A stretch of 64,000 nucleotides of DNA from DASWJZ01 sp963846475 (lineage in GTDB: Bacteria > Pseudomonadota > Alphaproteobacteria > Rhizobiales > Afifellaceae): positions 4,092,001 through 4,156,000 of the forward strand of contig CAWJVZ010000004.1 of the NCBI GenBank assembly GCA_963846475.1, in the 5' to 3' direction. Positions 1 to 8,438 of this stretch are shown here, in pieces. Each line of letters starts with the position of its first letter. The stretch's first letter is position 1. The translations under genes were made by a program, and so were the position numbers. The notes below the pieces were generated by a model that searched no databases, was not told where the DNA came from, and worked only from the letters and a program-made list of their open reading frames with translations.

Positions 1-396
1 TTCGGCTTCGGCCTCCTCGACCAGAAGCGCATGCGCGAGGAAAGCGTGCGCGCCATTGCCGACGTCGAGCTGCACCTTCGCTCGCCGGATGCGCTCGTCG
101 GCGAGCTGTCTGGGGGCCAGCGCCAGGGCGTGGCGATCGCCCGGGCCATGCACTTCAAATCGAAGGTGCTGGTGCTCGACGAGCCCACAAATCACCTCTC
201 GGTCAAGGAGACCAACAAGGTGCTCGGCTTCATCCGCGGCCTGAGGGCGCAGAACGTCACCGGCATCTTCATCAGTCACAACATCCCGCACGTATTCCAT
301 TCCTGCGACCGGATCGTGGCGATGGCGCGCGGCGAGATCGTCTTCGACCGGCCGGTCGGCGAAACCTCGATTGAGGAAGTCCAGGACCTTTTGTGA
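1..396 (+). CDS. Sugar ABC transporter ATP-binding protein (3' part, cut by window start)
   Basis: The reading frame is open from base 1 and ends with TGA at 394-396, so only the C-terminal ~131 residues of an ABC ATPase are present. It contains the signature LSGGQRQ, a Walker B VLVLDEPTNHLS and the switch histidine in FISHN. The sequence style (GFIRGLRAQN, HVFHSCDRIVAMARGEIVFD) resembles the small single-domain ATPases of CUT2-type sugar importers such as FrcA. It would energise uptake of a monosaccharide at the inner membrane. The stop codon overlaps the start of the following SDR gene, so the two are translationally coupled and probably serve one sugar catabolic operon. Walker A lies outside the window. 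Confidence 0.9.
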   Translation, partial: FGFGLLDQKRMREESVRAIADVELHLRSPDALVGELSGGQRQGVAIARAMHFKSKVLVLDEPTNHLSVKETNKVLGFIRGLRAQNVTGIFISHNIPHVFHSCDRIVAMARGEIVFDRPVGETSIEEVQDLL

Positions 397-1151
397 TGCC
401 CGTGCTGGCCGGCAAGACGCTGCTGCTGACCGGCGCGCTCGGGACGCTCGGCCGGGCGCAGGCCAGAACCCTCGGGCGGGCGGGCGCCCGCCTGCTCCTC
501 CTCGACCGGCCCGATGCTGCGAACGGCGAAGAATTCGCCCGCGAGGTCGCCGGCGAGACCGGTGCCGAAGCCATCTATGTCGGGCAGGACCTCAACGACC
601 TCGCCGGTTCCGAGGCGGCGATGCGCGCGCGCGCCGAAGAGCACGGCGGCATCGACATCCTCATCAACAATGCCGCCCTCATCATCAACCGCCCGTTTGA
701 GGAATTTTCGCTGCAGGAATACGAGGAGCAGGTGCGGGTAAATTCCTCCGCCGCCTTCGCGCTCGCCCGCGCCGTCGCCCCGGGGATGAAGCGGAAGCGC
801 TACGGCAAGATCGTCAATTTCTGCTCGGTGACGCTGAACGGCCGCTGGGAGGGCTATGTGCCCTACGTCGCCTCGAAGGGGGCGCTCCTCGGCCTGACAA
901 AGAGCTTGGCGCGCGAGCTCGGGCCGCATGGCGTCCGCGTCAACGCCGTCTCGCCCGGCGCCGTGGTCTCCGAAGCGGAGCAGCGGGTGTTTGGCGACAA
1001 GCTGCAGGAATACAATTCGTGGATCCTGGAGAACCAGTGCCTGAAGACGCGCATCCAGCCCGAGCATGTCGCCGAGCTGGTCCTGTTCCTGGTCTCGCCG
1101 GCTTCCGACATGATCACCGGCCAGAATTTTGGGATCGACGGCGGCTGGTGA
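396..1151 (+). CDS. SDR family oxidoreductase (sugar-type dehydrogenase)
   Basis: A 251-residue classical short-chain dehydrogenase/reductase. The nucleotide-binding motif TGALGTLG is at residues 12-19, followed by the NNAA motif and the catalytic Ser (NFCSV) and YVASKGA (YxxxK) motifs. The C-terminus ends in the usual FGIDGGW. The ATG at 396 overlaps the stop of the ABC ATPase gene (TGATG); a GTG at 393 is an alternative start one codon earlier. Between a sugar ATPase and a solute-binding protein it probably oxidises the imported sugar or sugar acid with NAD(P). The substrate cannot be read from the sequence. Confidence 0.9.
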   Translation: MPVLAGKTLLLTGALGTLGRAQARTLGRAGARLLLLDRPDAANGEEFAREVAGETGAEAIYVGQDLNDLAGSEAAMRARAEEHGGIDILINNAALIINRPFEEFSLQEYEEQVRVNSSAAFALARAVAPGMKRKRYGKIVNFCSVTLNGRWEGYVPYVASKGALLGLTKSLARELGPHGVRVNAVSPGAVVSEAEQRVFGDKLQEYNSWILENQCLKTRIQPEHVAELVLFLVSPASDMITGQNFGIDGGW

Positions 1152-1164
1152 GGGAGAGGGAGCG

Positions 1165-2469
1165 ATGAGCCAGCCGGTCGTGCGCGTCTATCAGGAGGAT
1201 TGGTGGCCGTTCCAGAACCTCCCCAAAGCACTGCGGGAATTCGAGCGGCAGACCGGCATCAAAGCCGAGCTCAGCTGGGACAAGGTCGGCGTCGGGCTGA
1301 TCGAGGCGATGTTCGAGCACATGCTCCACTCCTTCACCGACGACGACCCGCCCTACGACCTGATCTGCACGGACGAGGTGCTGCTGCGCCGCTTCGCCGC
1401 AAAGGGACGGGTGCTTGTCTTGAACGATCTCATGGCGCACGACGGCGTCACCCTCGACGACGTGACGCCGGAGACGCGGCGCGCCGCGACGCTGGACGGG
1501 GCGGTGATCGGGCTCCCCTGCTGCAACGTCACCAACCTCCTCCTCTATCGCCGCGACCTGCTGGACCGCTATTCGCTGCCGGTGCCGCAGGACTGGGACG
1601 AGCTGAAGAGCGTCGGCGAGGCGCTGCAATCCGCCGTCCGCCGCGACGGCCGCGCCGAGTTCTATGGTTTTGCGACGCGCGGCGCCGGAGGCGGCGGCCA
1701 CTCCGTCTGGTCGATCGGCAGCTTTCTCGCTTCGTATGGCGGCCGCTGGCTCGCCGACGAGACGACGCCCGAGCCGATCGGCGAGGCGCACCGCGCGGCG
1801 CTCTCGGCCTATGTCGATCTGCTCCATTCCATCGCGCCTCCGGACCAGGGCTCGATCAGCTTCGTCGAGCTGCTGCGCGATTACCGCAGCGGCCGGGTTG
1901 GCATGATCCTGGAGGTCGGCAACGAATACGCCCACCTCATCCGCGACGATCCCGATCTGGCCGCGCGCTCCGGAGTGGCGCTTGTCCCGGCCGGCCCCGC
2001 CGGACGCCGCCCCAATCTCTACAGCCCGCCCTGGGCCATCCCGGCAAAATCGAAGCTGCGCGAAGAGGCCTGGCAGCTGGCAAAGTTCCTGTCCGCGCCG
2101 CGCCAGCTGCTGGAGGACGGGCTTGAATCGGATGCGATCGAGACGTCCTCGCTCTCCGTCCTCTACAGCCCGCAATTCGACCGGCATTTTCGCGCCGATC
2201 TCGTTTCGGCCGTTCGTCAGAGCCGGGCCGTCGCCTTCGAGGAGCGGCCCTTCGGCACGCTCGGCATCGAAGCCTGCGTCGTCGTCGGCGACGCGGTGAA
2301 TGCCGCCGTCGAAAGGCGCACCGGCGTCGAGGACGCCCTCAAGCAGATCCACGCCGGGCTGGCGGCGCTCTCACCGGGGATCGCAACTGGATGGAACAAC
2401 GGCCCCCGGGGTTCCTCACCCGCGAAGCGGGGGAGGGGGACCGCCGAAGGCGGTGAAGGGGGCGAATGA
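1165..2469 (+). CDS. Extracellular solute-binding protein (family 1), ABC transporter
   Basis: A 434-residue protein with the fold pattern of family 1 solute-binding proteins: a receptor-like N-lobe (VRVYQEDWWPFQN), a mid-region GLPCCNVTNLLLYRRDLL and a late YSPPWAIPAKSK segment typical of sugar binders. The ATG at 1165 has a good ribosome site (AGGGAGAGGG at 1151-1160). No signal peptide is visible at this start, and the longer in-frame start at 1129 adds none, which is odd for a periplasmic receptor. The last ~28 residues are encoded by a palindromic repeat (from 2411), so the natural C-terminus has probably been replaced. It belongs with the upstream ATPase and SDR. Confidence 0.82.
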   Translation: MSQPVVRVYQEDWWPFQNLPKALREFERQTGIKAELSWDKVGVGLIEAMFEHMLHSFTDDDPPYDLICTDEVLLRRFAAKGRVLVLNDLMAHDGVTLDDVTPETRRAATLDGAVIGLPCCNVTNLLLYRRDLLDRYSLPVPQDWDELKSVGEALQSAVRRDGRAEFYGFATRGAGGGGHSVWSIGSFLASYGGRWLADETTPEPIGEAHRAALSAYVDLLHSIAPPDQGSISFVELLRDYRSGRVGMILEVGNEYAHLIRDDPDLAARSGVALVPAGPAGRRPNLYSPPWAIPAKSKLREEAWQLAKFLSAPRQLLEDGLESDAIETSSLSVLYSPQFDRHFRADLVSAVRQSRAVAFEERPFGTLGIEACVVVGDAVNAAVERRTGVEDALKQIHAGLAALSPGIATGWNNGPRGSSPAKRGRGTAEGGEGGE

Positions 2470-2549
2470 CGGCCGCCGCGCTGGGGGCCGCCCCCTCCAC
2501 CATGCTGCGCATGGTCCCCCTCCCCCGTCGCTAGCGACGAGGGAGGAAC
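2411..2549. repeat. Paired palindromic intergenic repeat (two inverted copies)
   Basis: Two related ~55-60 bp units lie in inverted orientation at 2411-2463 and 2490-2549. Each begins (on its own strand) with GTTCCTC, carries one hairpin (CCCGC-GAA-GCGGG in one, CGTCGC-TAGCGACG in the other), the constant block GGGGGAGGGGGA, a second hairpin (CCGCC-GAA-GGCGG or ACCATG-CTGCG-CATGGT) and ends GGGGGC. The hairpin arms differ between copies while pairing is kept. Such elements are common between genes in Hyphomicrobiales and Caulobacterales. The first copy is read through by the solute-binding protein gene. Confidence 0.85.
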
Positions 2550-2606
2550 TACGCGCCGAGTCCGGCGAGTGGGATTATCGGCCGCGAGCGCGGCGGGCGA
2601 CACCGC

Positions 2607-3632
2607 CTACGACGGCGTCGGCGCGTTCTCCGCGATCAGGCCTCCGCCCTTCAGGTCCGACCAGAGCCCGGCGGGGATCGACTTGCGGAAGTTTTCCGCG
2701 TTCTGGCGCACCTGGTCCGGATGGATCGCGCCGGGAATGACGGAGGCCACGGCCGGGTGGCCGAGCGGGAATTGCAGCGCCGCCGCGGCCAGCGGCACAT
2801 CATGCGTCCGGCACACCGCCTCGATCCGGCCGACCCGCTCCATGATCTCCGGCGTGGCGTCCTGGTAATTGTATTTGGCGCCCGCCACCGCGCCGGTCGC
2901 CGTGATGCCGGAATTGTAGACGCCGCCGATGACGATGCCGACGTTTCGGCGCTCGCAGTAGGGGAGCTCGGCTTCGAGCGTCTCCTGCTCCAGCAGCGTG
3001 TAGCGCATCGCCACCAGGAAGAAGTCGAGGTCGAGCATGTCGAGGAAGCGCGGCATCATGCCGAGCTCGTTGATGCCGGCTCCCAAGCCGCGCACCAGCC
3101 CGTGCGAGCGGAGCTGATCGAGGGCGCGCCAGCCGGAGGTGAAGAGCTGCGCGAGATGGGCGGCGACCTTCGCCTCGGTCTCGTGGAACCAGAAATCCAG
3201 GTCGTGGATCACCAGGAGATCGATGCGGTTCATGCCGAGCCGCATCTGCGACTGCTCGTAGGCGCGCATGATGCCGTCGTAGCTGTAATCGTGCACGTGG
3301 TCGAAATGCAGCCCGCCCGTCCAGAACCCGGTCTCGAAGGCATCCGGCTTCGCCGGAGCAAAAAACCAGCGGCCGACCTTGGTCGACAGGACGAACTCGG
3401 AACGCGGCTTATTGTCGAGAAACCGGCCGGTGCGGATTTCGCTGAGGCCGCGCCCGTAGAACGGCGCCGTGTCGTAATAGCGGATGCCTTCGTCCCAGGC
3501 CGCCTGCAGCGTGGCGGCCGCCGTCGCCTCGTCGACGCGGACGAACAGCTCGCCCAGCCCCGCGCCGCCGAATCCGAGTTTTGTGACGGCCACGCCGGAC
3601 TTTCCAAGCACACGCGTTTCGCTGGGATTCAT
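2607..3632 (-). CDS. Aldo/keto reductase (D-threo-aldose 1-dehydrogenase-like)
   Basis: A 341-residue aldo/keto reductase. The catalytic tetrad is visible: Asp and Tyr in YYDTAPFYGRGLSE, Lys in LSTKVGRW and His in VIHDLDFW. The GRGLSE and FDYS/HDYSYDG pattern is like L-fucose/D-threo-aldose dehydrogenases and pyridoxal dehydrogenases, which oxidise pyranose C1 with NAD. The ATG at 3632 is preceded by GGAGGAG; the longer reading back to 3674 lacks a good ribosome site. It faces the ABC/SDR operon across the palindromic repeat and probably takes part in the same sugar oxidation route; that functional link is inference. Confidence 0.88.
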   Translation of the reverse strand: MNPSETRVLGKSGVAVTKLGFGGAGLGELFVRVDEATAAATLQAAWDEGIRYYDTAPFYGRGLSEIRTGRFLDNKPRSEFVLSTKVGRWFFAPAKPDAFETGFWTGGLHFDHVHDYSYDGIMRAYEQSQMRLGMNRIDLLVIHDLDFWFHETEAKVAAHLAQLFTSGWRALDQLRSHGLVRGLGAGINELGMMPRFLDMLDLDFFLVAMRYTLLEQETLEAELPYCERRNVGIVIGGVYNSGITATGAVAGAKYNYQDATPEIMERVGRIEAVCRTHDVPLAAAALQFPLGHPAVASVIPGAIHPDQVRQNAENFRKSIPAGLWSDLKGGGLIAENAPTPS

Positions 3633-3710
3633 CGCACTCCTCCGCTCCGGCGCCGGAAGCGCCGGGCTCAACATGCAAGGGATGGAATGTGAGCGCTACC
3701 CTTCGATATC

Positions 3711-3740
3711 GTCATTGCCGGACTTGATCCGGCAATCCAT
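3711..3740. repeat. Short palindromic intergenic repeat (GTCATTGCCGG type)
   Basis: The segment GTCATTGCCGGACTTGATCC followed by GGCAATCCAT contains the hairpin GCCGGA-CTTGA-TCCGGC. This is the shape of the very common 'GTCAT...ATCCA' intergenic palindromes of Bradyrhizobium-like genomes. It sits in the 408-bp gap between the divergent aldo/keto reductase and selenium-binding protein genes. Confidence 0.7.
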
Positions 3741-3786
3741 TCCGGAGCCGCTGAACGCAAATGCGCCAGTTCCGGCCGGATGCGCG

Positions 3787-3923
3787 CCCTCCTCTCCCCT
3801 CCGGGGAGAGGCCGACTCGCGAAGCGAGCGGGTGAGGGACAAGATCGTAGAGCAGGGCGCCAGAACCCTCACCCGGCTCCGCGCTGCGCGCGGACTCGGC
3901 CTCTCCCCACGGGGGAGAGGAGG
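3787..3923. repeat. Paired palindromic intergenic repeat (CTCTCCCC type)
   Basis: Two inverted units, 3787-3839 and 3866-3923, each hold a strong hairpin (CTCTCCCC-TCC-GGGGAGAG in the first) followed by a second hairpin (ACTCGC-GAA-GCGAG in the first, a GC-rich counterpart in the second) and end GGGTGAGGG. It is a different family from the repeat at 2411 but has the same two-hairpin, head-to-head design. Outside this and the repeat at 3711 I see nothing in the 3633-4040 gap beyond the promoter space needed by the two divergent genes. Confidence 0.8.
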
Positions 3924-4040
3924 TGCAGAGGTCCGCGCGCCCGCTTGAACCCACCCCCACCGCCGGCCTAGCATCGAGCCAAGCCGCCAAAAAAATTGCG
4001 GCGGGTCCCATGGAAAAAATGCCGGACAGAGGGGGTTCTG

Positions 4041-5436
4041 ATGGCGAGCTGGCGTCCCGATCCGAGTTTCTACCCGTCGCCACGCATGGCGGAGAAGGCG
4101 CCCAGGGAGACACTCGCCTACGTGGCGACGTTCGATCCCGACCGGCTAAAGCCGGACGCCATCGCCGTCGTCGACGTCGACCCGGAGAGCCGCTCCTACT
4201 CGAAGATCGTCGGCAGCGTGGCGATGCCCAATGTCGGCGACGAGCTGCACCATTTCGGCTGGAACGCCTGCTCCTCGGCGCTCTGCCCCAACGCGCCGCA
4301 TCCGCATGTCGAGCGCCGCTACCTCGTCGTGCCGGGCCTCCGCTCGTCGCGCATCCACATCCTCGACACCAAGCCGAACCCGAAAAAGCCGAAGATCGTC
4401 AAGGTGATCGAGCCGGAAGAGATCGCCGAGAAGACCGGCTACACCCGCCCGCACACGATCCATTGCGGGCCGGAAGGCATCTATGTCGCGGCGCTCGGCA
4501 ATGCCGAGGGCAAGGCGCCGGGCGGCGTCTTCCTCATGGACCACGAAAGTTTTGAGCCGCGCGGCCGCTGGGAGATCCAGCGCGGGCCGCAGCAGCTCGC
4601 CTACGACGCTTGGTGGCACCTCGGCTACGACACGATGGTGACCAGCGAATGGGGCACGCCGGACACTTTCGAGAACGGCCTCGTCCCGGAAATCCTGCTC
4701 GGCTCGAAATACGGCCGAAAGCTGCATTTCTGGGACCTGAACAAGCGGAAGCACCTGCAGGAAATCGATTTCGGCGAGGAGCACCAGCTGGTCTTCGAGC
4801 TCCGGCCGGCGCACGACCCGACCAAGGCGCACGGCTTCGTCAATTGCGTCATCAGCCTGAAGGACCTGTCGTCGTCGATCTGGACCTGGTACCGCGACGG
4901 CGACCGCTGGGCGGTGAAGAAGGTGATCACGATCCCGGCCGAGCCGGCGAACCCCGACGACCTGCCGCCGATGCTGAAGGGCTTTTCCGCGGTGCCGCCG
5001 CTGGTCACCGACATCGACCTCTCCATGGACGACCGCTTCCTCTACGTCTCCTGCTGGGGCACCGGCGACCTGCAGCAATACGACGTGTCGGACCCGTTCA
5101 ACCCGAGGCTGACCGGCAAGGTGCGGATCGGCGGCATCGTCTCGCGCGCCACGCATCCGGGGGCGCGGAACGGCCATCTCACCGGCGGGCCGCAGATGGT
5201 GGAGATCAGCCGCGACGGCAGGCGGGTCTATTTCACCAACTCGCTCTACGGCGCCATCGACAAGCAGTTCTATCACAACGGCCTTGACGGCTGGATGGTG
5301 AAGCTCGACGCGAAGCCGGGAGGCGGCATCGAGTTCGACCCGAAGATTCTTCCTGGAATGGCCGCAGGGCCACCTGCCGCACCAGGTGCGGCTGGAGGGC
5401 GGCGACTGCTCGTCGGATTCCTACTGCTACCCCTGA
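4041..5436 (+). CDS. Selenium-binding protein 56 / methanethiol oxidase (frameshifted near C-terminus)
   Basis: About 464 residues, the normal length for the SBP56/methanethiol oxidase family, which oxidises methanethiol to formaldehyde, H2S and H2O2. Recognisable blocks include LAYVATFD, HHFGWNACSSALC, RPHTIHCGPEG, SEWGTP and YVSCWGTGDLQQYDVSDP. The ATG at 4041 has a purine-rich ribosome site (ACAGAGGGGG). As written, the frame is lost at about 5346: one extra A in AAGATTCTTCC. Removing it restores the conserved tail PHQVRLEGGDCSSDSYCYP with stop at 5434-5436; unrepaired, the protein ends at 5444 with an unrelated tail. No signal peptide is visible. Confidence 0.9.
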
Positions 5437-5440
5437 CGCC

Positions 5441-6078
5441 ATGAGCGCCGATCATCTGGCGCCCTGGCTGGCGGTGGCGGGGCTCGGCGCCTTCCACGGG
5501 CTGAACCCGGCGATGGGCTGGCTCTTCGCCGTCGGCGCTCGGCCTGCACCGGCGGAGCCGCGGCGCCGTGCTCGCCGCGCTCGTTCCGATCGTGCTCGGG
5601 CCATGCGCTGGCGGTCGGAATCGTGGTGCTGCCGGTCGTCGCTTTCGGCCTGTTCCTCGACCACGCGGTGCTGGCGAGGGCCGCCGGCATCGTGCTGATC
5701 CTGTGGGCCCTGTGGCACCTGCTCTACGGCCACCGGCGGCGGGTGCGGGTGGGAATGCAGGCGGGCCTTGCCGGTCTCGGCCTATGGTCGCTGTTGATGG
5801 CGAGCGCGCACGGCGCCGGCCTGATGCTGCTGCCGGTCGTGCTGCCGCTCTGTCTCACCGGGGCGCCGGGCGCCGCGCTGACCTCAGGCGGCTCGCTCGC
5901 CACGGCCCTCGCCGCGCTCGGGGTGCACACGGCCGCCATGTGCGCCGTCATCGCGGCGATTGCCGTCGCGGTCTACGAATGGCTCGGCGTCGCCTTCCTC
6001 CGCCGCGCCTGGATCAACCTCGACCTCCTGTGGAGCGGCGCGCTGATGGGAAGCGGCGCGCTGCTCCTCGCCAATTAG
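5441..6078 (+). CDS. Multi-pass membrane protein linked to SBP56 (two frameshifts)
   Basis: Three short frames join into one ~211-residue hydrophobic protein if single extra bases are removed at about 5537 (GGCGCTCGG) and about 5600 (CTCGGGCCAT). The repaired protein starts at ATG 5441, four bases after the repaired stop of the SBP56 gene, and has roughly six membrane segments. It carries a GAFHGLNPAMGW motif in the first helix and ASAHGAGLM in the middle, a pair of His-Gly motifs reminiscent of metal or sulfur exporters. I do not recognise the family by name. The tight spacing argues for function with methanethiol oxidase, perhaps transport of a product or metal; that is inference. Confidence 0.7.
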
Positions 6079-6108
6079 CCGGCCTGAGCGCCGGAGCCCG
6101 CAGCCGCG

Positions 6109-7284
6109 TCAGGGCTTCAGCAGCCCGGCGGCGCGGAGCGCCCGGTTGATCACCGCGCCCGGTCCCGTCTCGGCGTAGTCCTCCGGCACCTCGTCCGGCT
6201 CGTCGGCGGGCGCGGGCCGGCGCAGATCCACGACCGTGCCCATCGCCACCTGGCGAGCCGGCCTTTCGACGGTCCGGTCCAAAGCTCGCGTCAGCCCCCA
6301 GAATTCGGCGATCAGGTGGCTGGAGGATATTCCCACGTCGAGCATGAAGGGCGCGGCAGCACCGCATTGGCCGTCGCCATCGCCGGGCGCGATCGGCACG
6401 CCATGCGCCATGCCGGCGACCGAATAGGATTCGATCAGCGGCTCGCCGTCGGACGAGCGCCAGATGCGCCGCTCCACCGCGTCGCCGATCTCGGCTTCCG
6501 ACGGGTAGAGCGGCAGGCCGTGCAGGTCCGTCCATTGCTTGATGATCTCGCCGGCATTCGACGGCTGCACGTGGGCGTCGGCGCTGCCGTGCCAGACCGA
6601 GATCTTTGGCCACGGGCCCTTGTGCCGCGAGGCGCGGCGGACGAGATAGCCCCATTCCGGCGCCGGGCGGCTCGTGCCCTTGTGCATGCATTCGAACGCC
6701 TGCTGGACGTTCGCCGCGGCCCCGTAGGGCAGGCCGGCGATGATGGCGCCGCCGGCGAACACCTCCGGATAGGTGGCGAGCATCGCCGAGGTCATGGCGC
6801 CGCCGGCGGACAGGCCGGTGACGTAGATGCGCCGCTCGTCCAAGCCTGCGTCGCGCACCAGCCGCGCGATCATGGCGCGGATCGAGCCCACCTCGCCGCG
6901 GTCGCGCCGGGTGTCGCCGGGCTGGAACCAGTTGAAGCAGCCGTTCTGGTTGTTGGCGGCCTGCTGCTCCGGCAGCAGCAGCGCAAAATTGTAGCGGTCG
7001 GCCAGTGCCGACCAGCCGGCGCCGCGGTCGAAGCCGGCCGCGCTCTGAGTGCAGCCGTGCAGCGCGACCACCAGCGGCGCTCCGGCGCGGAGCCCTTCGG
7101 GCACATAGGAGAGCATCCTGAGCTCGCCCGGATTGGCGCCGAAATCCCCCGTCTCGCGAAGCGGCACGCCCGGCCCGGCCGCTTCGTGCAGTCCAAGCTT
7201 GGCCCTGCCGGCCGCCGCGAGAAACTGCTCGAAACGGCGCCGGTGCTGCGCCAGGTCCGCGGTCGTCTGCTTCAGTCCAGCCAT
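6109..7284 (-). CDS. PHB depolymerase-family esterase
   Basis: A 391-residue alpha/beta hydrolase of the LpqC/PHB-depolymerase group. The oxyanion region is VVALHGCTQSA, the nucleophile elbow is GLSAGGAM, and a late VAGMAHGVP supplies the histidine. The NQNGCFNWFQPGDTRRDRGE segment is characteristic of this family. No clear export signal is present, so it may act in the cytosol. Its substrate could be intracellular polyhydroxybutyrate or another ester; the PHB genes 4 kb away make the former attractive. It is convergent with the membrane protein gene. Confidence 0.87.
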   Translation of the reverse strand: MAGLKQTTADLAQHRRRFEQFLAAAGRAKLGLHEAAGPGVPLRETGDFGANPGELRMLSYVPEGLRAGAPLVVALHGCTQSAAGFDRGAGWSALADRYNFALLLPEQQAANNQNGCFNWFQPGDTRRDRGEVGSIRAMIARLVRDAGLDERRIYVTGLSAGGAMTSAMLATYPEVFAGGAIIAGLPYGAAANVQQAFECMHKGTSRPAPEWGYLVRRASRHKGPWPKISVWHGSADAHVQPSNAGEIIKQWTDLHGLPLYPSEAEIGDAVERRIWRSSDGEPLIESYSVAGMAHGVPIAPGDGDGQCGAAAPFMLDVGISSSHLIAEFWGLTRALDRTVERPARQVAMGTVVDLRRPAPADEPDEVPEDYAETGPGAVINRALRAAGLLKP

Positions 7285-7443
7285 CTAAAAATCCCTCGCT
7301 CCAAACGAATCGCCCGGACAAAACTCATCGCTCGAAGAATGGTTGCTGCGGCGCACACAATCAATTGCTGCAGTGCGATAAAGTGACCCGGAAGGGACGC
7401 TAACTGAGTACCTGTCTCCAGGCGTGCTCGGCCCAACCTGACG

Positions 7444-7893
7444 CTACGGCTTGGCGGACTTCACCAGCTGCGCCATGCGCTGCAGGGCAAAGCCGTAGCC
7501 CTGCGTCCCAAAGCCGCAAACCACCCCGGTGACCACGCCGGAGACGAAGGAATGGTGCCGGAATTCCTCGCGGCGGTGGATGTTGGAGATATGCACTTCG
7601 AGGATCGGGCATTCGCAGGCGGCCAGCGCGTCCCGCACCGCCACGGACGTATGCGTGAGAGCGGCGGGGTTGATGACGATCCCCGCGGCCTTGTCGCGCG
7701 CCTCGTGGATCCAGTCGATCAGCTCCGATTCCGCATTGGTCTGGCGGAATTCTACGGCCAAGCCGAGCTCGCCCGCCACCCGCCGGCAATCCGCCTCGAC
7801 ATCGGCCAGCGTCTCGCTTCCATAGATGTCGGGCTGCCGCTTGCCTAAGAGGTTCAGGTTCGGCCCGTTGAGGACGAAGATCACGGGATTCAT
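7444..7893 (-). CDS. aroQ: Type II 3-dehydroquinate dehydratase
   Basis: A 149-residue protein of exactly the family length. It shows the N-terminal NGPNLNLLGKRQPDIYG block with the catalytic Tyr, the NPAALTHTSVA segment, and EVHISNIHRREEFR with the catalytic His. It dehydrates 3-dehydroquinate to 3-dehydroshikimate in the shikimate pathway (or catabolises quinate). The C-terminus GFGTQGYGFAL is standard. It appears to be monocistronic here. Confidence 0.96.
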   Translation of the reverse strand: MNPVIFVLNGPNLNLLGKRQPDIYGSETLADVEADCRRVAGELGLAVEFRQTNAESELIDWIHEARDKAAGIVINPAALTHTSVAVRDALAACECPILEVHISNIHRREEFRHHSFVSGVVTGVVCGFGTQGYGFALQRMAQLVKSAKP

Positions 7894-8066
7894 GCAAGGC
7901 TCCCGGGCGAGCCGGCCGGCGGCATTGTGGGCACCGTGGGGTCTTAGCCGCCTGGCCGGCGCTTGACCACAGAAGGCGGAGACTTTTCGCTAAAGGCTCC
8001 GAGAGCCCGCCGCCAGCTTCTACAGCTCCGGGCTCTCGGGATGCGCAGCAGGAAGATCATCCATTG

Positions 8067-8276
8067 TCATCGCTTGTCGCCGCGATAAATGCGGACAAGC
8101 CGATCCTTAAATCTCCGCGGGTTATATTCGGCGCCCTTACCCGCCTTGATCTCTGCTTCGGCCTCCTTGATCGAGGCGACCAATTCGGCCCGCTCCTGCT
8201 CGTCGAGGATGGGAAGCTCTTCCATCGCGATGACTGGGCCAGTGCCGCGGCGCTTGCGTGTGATTTCCCTGGTCAT
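8067..8276 (-). CDS. Small charged protein, antitoxin-like (no partner seen)
   Basis: A 69-residue highly charged protein with ATG at 8274-8276 and TGA at 8067. The central helix DEQERAELVASIKEAEAEIK followed by a basic tail (YNPRRFKDRLVRIYRGDKR) resembles small antitoxin-like or stability proteins of alphaproteobacteria, but no toxin gene lies beside it and no DNA-binding motif is clear. It is divergent from scoA. Coding is supported by its sensible composition and codon use; function is unknown. Confidence 0.5.
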   Translation of the reverse strand: MTREITRKRRGTGPVIAMEELPILDEQERAELVASIKEAEAEIKAGKGAEYNPRRFKDRLVRIYRGDKR

Positions 8277-8438
8277 GCCGGCATTGTAGCACACTACCGT
8301 ATCCAACCGCGGCAATGGCCGGCGGTCCGTTATTTGTATTCCGCCACGGCCGGGTATAGAGGCGATGCGGGGCAAATAGGCGCGGCGTAGGCTCGCTGGG
8401 AGTGTCGGGCAGATTGCGCGATTGAGGAGAGAGCGGGA

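Noticed and set aside
5341..5352. Programmed ribosomal frameshift in the SBP56 gene
   Set aside because: No slippery heptamer or downstream structure is evident, and identical single-base insertions occur in unrelated genes.
8067..8276. Type II toxin-antitoxin module
   Set aside because: The small protein resembles an antitoxin in charge and length, but no toxin-like partner overlaps or adjoins it.
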